A DNA stretch of 64,000 bases. Origin: Lyophyllum atratum. Lineage: Eukaryota > Basidiomycota > Agaricomycetes > Agaricales > Lyophyllaceae. The stretch covers positions 248,001-312,000 of the forward strand of contig JACGCN010000045.1 of NCBI GenBank assembly GCA_014905825.1, read 5' to 3'. The position numbers were made by a program, and so were the translations under genes. Position 1 is the stretch's first letter. Each line of letters begins with the position of its first letter. Below are positions 59,601 through 64,000 of the stretch, piece after piece. The notes beneath the pieces are model-generated. The model saw only the letters and a program-made list of their open reading frames with translations, had not been told where the DNA came from and did no database searches.

Positions 59601-59807
59601 GCGGGACCACTCACACTGTGGGCAGGACCACGCACACCATGGGCAGGACCATGCACACCGTGGGCAGGACCATGCACACCATGGGCAGGACCACGCACAC
59701 CATGGGCAGGACCACTCACACCATGGGCAGGACCACTCACACCATGGGCAGGACCACTCACACCATGGGCAGGACCAGGCGCCGTGGGGCGGGACCAGGC
59801 GCACCAT
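59601..59807. repeat. Right subterminal 21 bp minisatellite
   Basis: About ten copies of a 21 bp unit CACACCATGGGCAGGACCA(C/T) with small changes, running directly into the right inverted repeat. The core GGGCAGGACCA corresponds to the core of the left array. Long frames across it are artefacts. Confidence 0.93.
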
Positions 59808-60057
59808 GGGCAGGACCATAAAGCGTGACGTGACATATCTGGTCTCGCCCACACCTTTGGTCCAGCCCAAGACCTGAGATGGGAAGACCATACCCTGTTG
59901 GGACAGCTTGGGCTGTCCCAAACTGGGAAGCCCACTCCTTAAGTGTGGGAAGACCAGATTGCTTGGGACCAGACCATGGTCCCAGACCCTGTTAGGCTAG
60001 TCTTTCACAGTGGGACCAACTACCCTAAGAAGGTATCTCTAGGGGCTGCCTGAAGTG
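59808..60057 (-). repeat. KDZ right terminal inverted repeat
   Basis: Reverse complement of 43345-43595 apart from two single-base differences. Ends GGGGCTGCCTGAAGTG before the target duplication. Confidence 0.93.
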
Positions 60058-60065
60058 GTCTGGAT
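60058..60065. repeat. Target-site duplication, right (GTCTGGAT)
   Basis: Exact copy of 43337-43344. Confidence 0.9.
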
Positions 60066-60819
60066 TTGATCAATGATCATCTTCCACAGTCCTGTGGCAG
60101 TACCATTTGCTACAGTTACTCTCTAGAAGTAGACGCAAACATGAGGATATTCGAAGATTGTGAGCAACGTGGTGAAGCAGGAAGGCGAGATTAAGGCGAG
60201 ATTAGATATGATCTCTGGTGATGATAAGATGTACCTGAGGGGAACTCGGTCTTTGTTCTTGACATCACACTATCATCGCGGACCTTTTGACCCACTTAAT
60301 CGTGTGTTCGCTATAATGAAGACCTGCCGTTATCTTCTCAGTGGGTGAAGCGGTTGAAACGCGTGCCGCATGGCGTTCCCGCAACACGACTTGCTACTTA
60401 TCAACATCAAAGGCGCCTGTATACCAAGCATGCGGCCGCTGCCGGAGGTAATTATGTTGGACTTTTTGTGGGCTCTCATGCTATGGAGTGCCACTAACTT
60501 CCCGTGAGGAAGGGGTATATATGTGAGTCACTGCTTGGTGTTTAGGTCGATATACATGTAACAGTGATTGCCAGCGGGCGCCGTCCGGTGACGCGTCGCT
60601 CTACTTGGCCGGCATGTCAGGGCTGTACTTTAATTGCGGTGGGACCGTGATTACGCTACTGTAACTTGTCTTAAATCAAGTTTCATCAACCCCACCACCA
60701 CGCCATCCACGAAGCCAGTGTCCTACTCGAAGATCCTGAAGGAGAGGTGCGCAGCGACACTGAGCCACTGCTGACCGACCACTGACCCCACACAGCCTCG
60801 AGTGACATTCTCCACGACT
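60066..60819. other. Intergenic, former continuation of the kelch upstream region
   Basis: Before the transposon insertion this DNA was directly joined to 43336. It therefore holds the displaced promoter of the kelch gene (which reads left) and the promoter of the DUF4267 gene (which reads right). No gene recognised. Confidence 0.55.
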
Positions 60820-61227
60820 ATGCCCGCCTCAAAGTTCTCGCAATCGGCCTCCCTCCGCATCGCCGCCAACATCTTCGCAACCATCTTCATAGGATTCGGC
60901 ATCAACGCCATTCTACGGCCCCAAAACGCGCTCGAGTTCTTTGAATTTGAGGCACCCGCCTCCGCCTCGTCCCAGAAGCTCGTCGACAGCCTGATGGTGA
61001 TCTACGGAGCGAGGGACATATTCATGGGCGTGGCCATCTACGCAGCTGCCTACTTCGGTGATCGCAAGACGTTGGGCTCGATCCTGGTTGCTGGCAGTGC
61101 TGTGGCGTTTGCGGACGGCGCTGTGTGTAGGGTTCAGGCTGGCAAGGGAGAGTGGAATCACTGGAGTTATGCACCGGTTCTGATGGTGGTCGGGTGTTTG
61201 TTACTTGGCGTTTTGGACGGCGCGTAA
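60820..61227 (+). CDS. DUF4267 small membrane protein
   Basis: Intronless, 135 residues from ATG 60820 (MPASKFSQSASLRIAANIFA). The frame is open further upstream only through GTG. Several hydrophobic stretches: IFATIFIGFGINAIL, LVDSLMVIYGARDIFMGVAI with YAAAYFG, LGSILVAGSAVAFADGAV and WSYAPVLMVVGCLLLGVLDG, that is about four membrane segments. The G-x-R-D-x-x-x-G pattern (YGARDIFMG) is characteristic of DUF4267/DoxX-like proteins of fungi. Function unknown; intact. Confidence 0.83.
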   Translation: MPASKFSQSASLRIAANIFATIFIGFGINAILRPQNALEFFEFEAPASASSQKLVDSLMVIYGARDIFMGVAIYAAAYFGDRKTLGSILVAGSAVAFADGAVCRVQAGKGEWNHWSYAPVLMVVGCLLLGVLDGA

Positions 61228-61870
61228 AGAACGGGACAGGGAAGCTATACTGTCAATTTGTAGTGCTACTTGGGAGACTTTTTTGGGTCTTGCTTGTCCG
61301 GCATGAAACTTGCTGTCCATGACGAATTGCTCTTCGACCAAACCTTCAACCCGGGTGGGCCATTGGCTAGATGTAGGTTAGGTCTCCAAGAGATATAATG
61401 ATCTTGCATTATACTCCATGCGCCTGCGGGACTTCTTCCTTAGCGGACATCAAGACCCGCAAGCGAGGGGGTCCGATGTGATGAGCTTTCCCCGCTTCCT
61501 GGCCAGCACGAATTCTCCAACACTTACAGGTCCTACGTCTTGCGCGAACCTACCTCCCGGAAATATATCCGTGGGGAAAACTATCCGTCAAATGTGCATT
61601 GTGCGACACGCCGCACGCGGGATCTCTGACTCGTTGAAGGAGGAGGTGCTACCAAATGGAGACAAATCTGAGCGCATTCTGCATGCATGATCGTGACTCA
61701 TTCGCTGGCCATGGCCAAGGCTTGAGCAAGGGCCAGTTTTACGTATGACTTACGAAAAATCATTTTCAATTTGATCCCAGGTCGGACGGCCCCTATATCT
61801 ACTCTTTAGAAGGCTTCGGGATGCGCTCTCAAGTCTCCACTCGCCCATATTCTTCATCCTTACTTCTACC
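61228..61870. pseudogene. Gap with a degenerate MGQY-family fragment
   Basis: The stretch of about 61500-61610 reads, across frame changes, remnants equivalent to TYRSYVLREPTS and KYIRGENYPSNV, which correspond to ETYGSYVLRNLTTKEYIRGD in the intact gene at 61871. The same degenerate piece occurs again at 63390-63930. The last part is the promoter of the 61871 gene. Confidence 0.6.
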
Positions 61871-63119
61871 ATGGGGCAATACTTTGAAGTTATCAACCTT
61901 GATAATCCCTTCCCGGTTTCCACGCCGATGTGCGGATTCGGAAAGTTCGGAGAGTGCTTCTGGGAAATCAACGCAGCTGAGGTGGACAGAGGGCTTATGA
62001 AAGCGCTATGGCAATCGGAAAAGAAACACAAAGTTGTTACCATCGAGCCATTAAGTCAGCTCAAACGGCCTGAAAACCCTCTTTATATTTGGGGCGAACG
62101 CATGGCATTGCCTAAAGAGTGAGTCTATTATTATTCATCTTGTCTCTTCCTTAGATTACCACTACGCGAATCTTACCCTAAATTCATCGTACAGATCCCT
62201 TGCAAACGCAACGCTCACAGCCGAGCTGGTCAGCATGATCCTCAAGGAAATAGAAGACTTCGCGGAAATGATATGCTTTGTGCTGACCTGCCAACGATAC
62301 TTCGAGATTTGTCGACCTATTCTCGAGGCACGTTTGCAGGAACTTCTCGCTTGTTCGTGGGCTGGCAACCGCCTCATTTGCATTGGTGACTACGCAGTGG
62401 CCAATGATCTCCCCAAAGGCATGCTTACCGAGGACGAAGAGGAACTTATTGACGAGGAATTCGAGCACTGTGACCCAGAAGACGTGGACACTCTCATATT
62501 CGAGCAAATACGCTTCGTCCAAAATCTTCAACCTGACTGGGACCTAAACCAGAAGAGGACCATCTTTAACCCGAAAGGGATGAAACTTTTGTACCAGTAC
62601 ATGTTCTTGCGGGAGGAAAATCCGAGTCCCAACAGCGGTCCGCCACGAGTGGGCTGGGACGGGAGGCGCGATGTCGAGGTGATAGAAAAGCTGACCAAAG
62701 TCACCCCGTGGGCTTTCCCTGATCGCACCCAACTCCGCGAGACGTATGGGTCCTACGTTCTGCGCAACCTCACCACCAAGGAGTACATTCGTGGAGACGC
62801 CGTGCGTGAGGCGTGGAACACCCCCAATATGCCATACCTGCGAGCACTCCGCTTCATGCATCTTCTGATCCTCAGAATCACCTGGTCCTCGGATTCGTCG
62901 TTGTCCGTAGCATATGACGGTCCGATCCAGGTTCATCGTGGGGTATGGGCTGGTCATCGCTTCGATTTCTCCGATATCAAAACGGTCCAGGATGGTCAAG
63001 GAGCGATTGGTGATTGGAAAGATGTGAGCAAGGTCGCGATAGAAGAGTTGGTGGCAGTATTTGAACGGGAGGCGGAGGATTTGAATGAGCAATCGTCCTA
63101 CTGGAACCGGCGGACGTAG
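61871..63119 (+). CDS. Agaricomycete MGQY-family protein
   Basis: Exons 61871-62118 and 62195-63119 (phases match) give 390 residues. The opening MGQYFEVINLDNPFPVSTPM followed by GFGKFGECFW is typical of a family very common in mushroom genomes, whose function is unknown. The second exon begins ESLANATLTAELVSMILKEI, which resembles an F-box-like helical segment, then a long alpha/beta part (RYFEICRPILEARLQELLAC, CIGDYAVANDLPKGML, GSYVLRNLTTKEYIRGD). No signal peptide or membrane span. It is the complete member of a small tandem array: fragments flank it on both sides and a second start is at 63930. Confidence 0.8.
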
Positions 63120-63180
63120 TAGGCTACTCCCAATCATTTGTTAAGTTTCTCAGGCTGCTTAATCGTAGACCTCACAAATA

Positions 63181-63640
63181 TGCTATGTCGTAAAACGCCA
63201 GTGGTACTCTAAGATCGCTTGGTCGTACCTCAAAAGCTCCTTTCTAGCGGCCGCTCGCATATTCCCCCGCACGAATCGCCTTTTATTTGCACTGGTGACT
63301 ATCCATGCTTGAACGACGCTCCGGGAATGCTTACCAACGACGAAGCCCATATCCTCCACGAGAAATTCGGGCCAGACGTACGCTAGGTTTCCCAAGACAC
63401 AATGATCTTGCGTTATATTCCATGCGCCTGCGGGAGTTCTAAGTTCTTCCTTAGTGGACATCAAGACCCGCAAGCAAGGGCCGGGGTCCGATGTGAATGA
63501 GCTTTCCCCGCTTCCTGGCCAGCACGGATTCTCCAACACTTACAGGTCCTACGTCTTGCGCGAACCTACCTCCCAGGAATATATCCGTGGGGAAAACTAT
63601 CCGTCGAATGTGCGACATGCGAGATCTCTGAGTTGAAGCG
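63181..63640 (+). pseudogene. Degenerate copy of the MGQY-family gene
   Basis: Contains sequence related to three parts of the intact gene in the same order: YVVKRQWYSKIAWSYLKSSF (compare RYFEICRPILEARLQELL), then a GDYPCLNDAPGMLTNDE-like reading across frames, then TYRSYVLREPTSQEYIRGEN. Frameshifts and deletions separate the pieces, and the first exon is missing. Confidence 0.72.
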
Positions 63641-63929
63641 AGTTCGGCCAGGAGGTGCTACCAAATGGAGACAAATCTGAGCGCATCCTGCACGCAATTG
63701 ATCGTGACTCAGGCGCACAGTGCCAATATTCATATTCTCCAACATCTGGCCATGGCCCGCTCGAGGCTTGAGCAAGGGCTAGTTTTACGCATGATTTGGA
63801 AAATCATTTTTTATTTGATCCTAGGTCGGACGGCCCCTATATTCACCCTTTAAAAGGCTTCGGGATGCCCTCTCAAGTCTTCATCCGCCCGTACTCCATC
63901 CGCCCATATTCTTCATCCTCACTTCTATC

Positions 63930-64000
63930 ATGGGGCAATACTTTGAAGTTATCAACCTTGATAATCCTTTCCCGGTTTCCACGCCGATGTGCGGATTCGG
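63930..64000 (+). CDS. MGQY-family protein, second copy, cut by the window edge
   Basis: ATG 63930 starts MGQYFEVINLDNPFPVSTPM, the same as at 61871, and continues to the last base. The upstream 500 bp are also repeated from the first copy, so this is a tandem duplicate with a spacing of 2059 bp. Whether it is intact cannot be seen. Confidence 0.78.
   Translation, partial: MGQYFEVINLDNPFPVSTPMCGF

Larger units (their letters stand above)
43345..60057. mobile_element. KDZ-superfamily DNA transposon, 16.7 kb, with cargo genes
   Basis: The ends are inverted repeats of about 250 bp (43345-43595 and 59808-60057) that differ at only two bases, starting CACTTCAGGCAGCCCC, and are flanked by a perfect 8 bp duplication GTCTGGAT. 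Inside, in order: a 21 bp minisatellite, the KDZ transposase (44271-47849, minus), a 63 bp duplication, an Spt5-like gene (48288-51390, minus) containing a MITE, a palindromic element, a nested hAT transposon (52278-55907), a poly-Glu protein gene (56182-59328, plus) and a second 21 bp minisatellite. Without the nested elements its size would be about 12.5 kb. The near-identity of the repeats and the exact duplication indicate a recent insertion. The other two genes lie within the same ends and so are cargo. Confidence 0.92.

Noticed and set aside
59510..59935. Open frames of 123-141 codons at the right end of the KDZ element
   Set aside because: The same artefact from the right minisatellite and inverted repeat.

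Overview
The window is nuclear DNA of a filamentous basidiomycete, most probably a plant-litter or wood-decaying Agaricomycete. Protein-coding genes are split by many short introns (about 45-70 nt). The families present are typical of mushrooms: a DUF6593 protein, paired GH7 cellobiohydrolases with CBM1 cellulose-binding tails, KDZ and hAT DNA transposons with fungal cysteine-cluster or BED domains, and a tandem 'MGQY' family. No rRNA, tRNA, CRISPR or bacterial-type signal was seen. No species name can be given from the sequence alone.

Layout. 1-5173: 3' two thirds of GCN1 (HEAT repeats, general amino-acid control). 5852-7371: unrecognised low-complexity protein. 7815-8060: doubtful small ORF. 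8197-8863: DUF6593 protein. 8.9-14.9 kb: gene-poor, repeat-scarred DNA with tandem duplications, a decayed ORF and a 3' fragment of a neighbouring gene. 14921-16086 (-): SGNH/GDSL esterase-like enzyme. 17223-17609: small HWALYL/CQDW protein. 17720-19009 (-): APH/choline-kinase-like phosphotransferase. About 19.8-20.2 kb: broken TCF25/Rqc1-like fragment. 21459-23085 and 25131-26787 (both -): two paralogous GH7 cellobiohydrolases with identical intron positions. 28806-29461 (-): single-pass membrane protein. 30121-36998: a metabolic block made of a PrpF-family isomerase, two tandem beta-propeller lactonases and a class III CoA-transferase, which looks like a small organic-acid or aromatic-acid catabolic cluster. 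38627-40880 (-): DUF2828/vWA protein. 41691-43250 (-): kelch protein.

The most striking object is a 16.7 kb KDZ (Kyakuja-Dileera-Zisupton) DNA transposon at 43345-60057. It has near-perfect 250 bp terminal inverted repeats and an exact 8 bp target-site duplication (GTCTGGAT). It sits 95 bp upstream of the kelch gene start. It carries an apparently complete KDZ transposase, an Spt5-like NGN/KOW elongation-factor homologue as cargo, a second cargo gene encoding a long poly-Glu protein (broken by one in-frame TGA), and 21 bp minisatellites near both ends. A complete hAT element is nested inside it (52278-55907, 8 bp TSD GCTCTATT). A 516 bp palindromic MITE sits exactly inside one intron of the Spt5-like gene.

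The right end (60.8-64 kb) has a DUF4267 membrane protein and a tandem array of the MGQY family: one intact gene, degenerate pieces on both sides, and a second copy cut by the window edge. All exon boundaries were read by eye from splice signals and reading frame; those stated as uncertain need RNA evidence.
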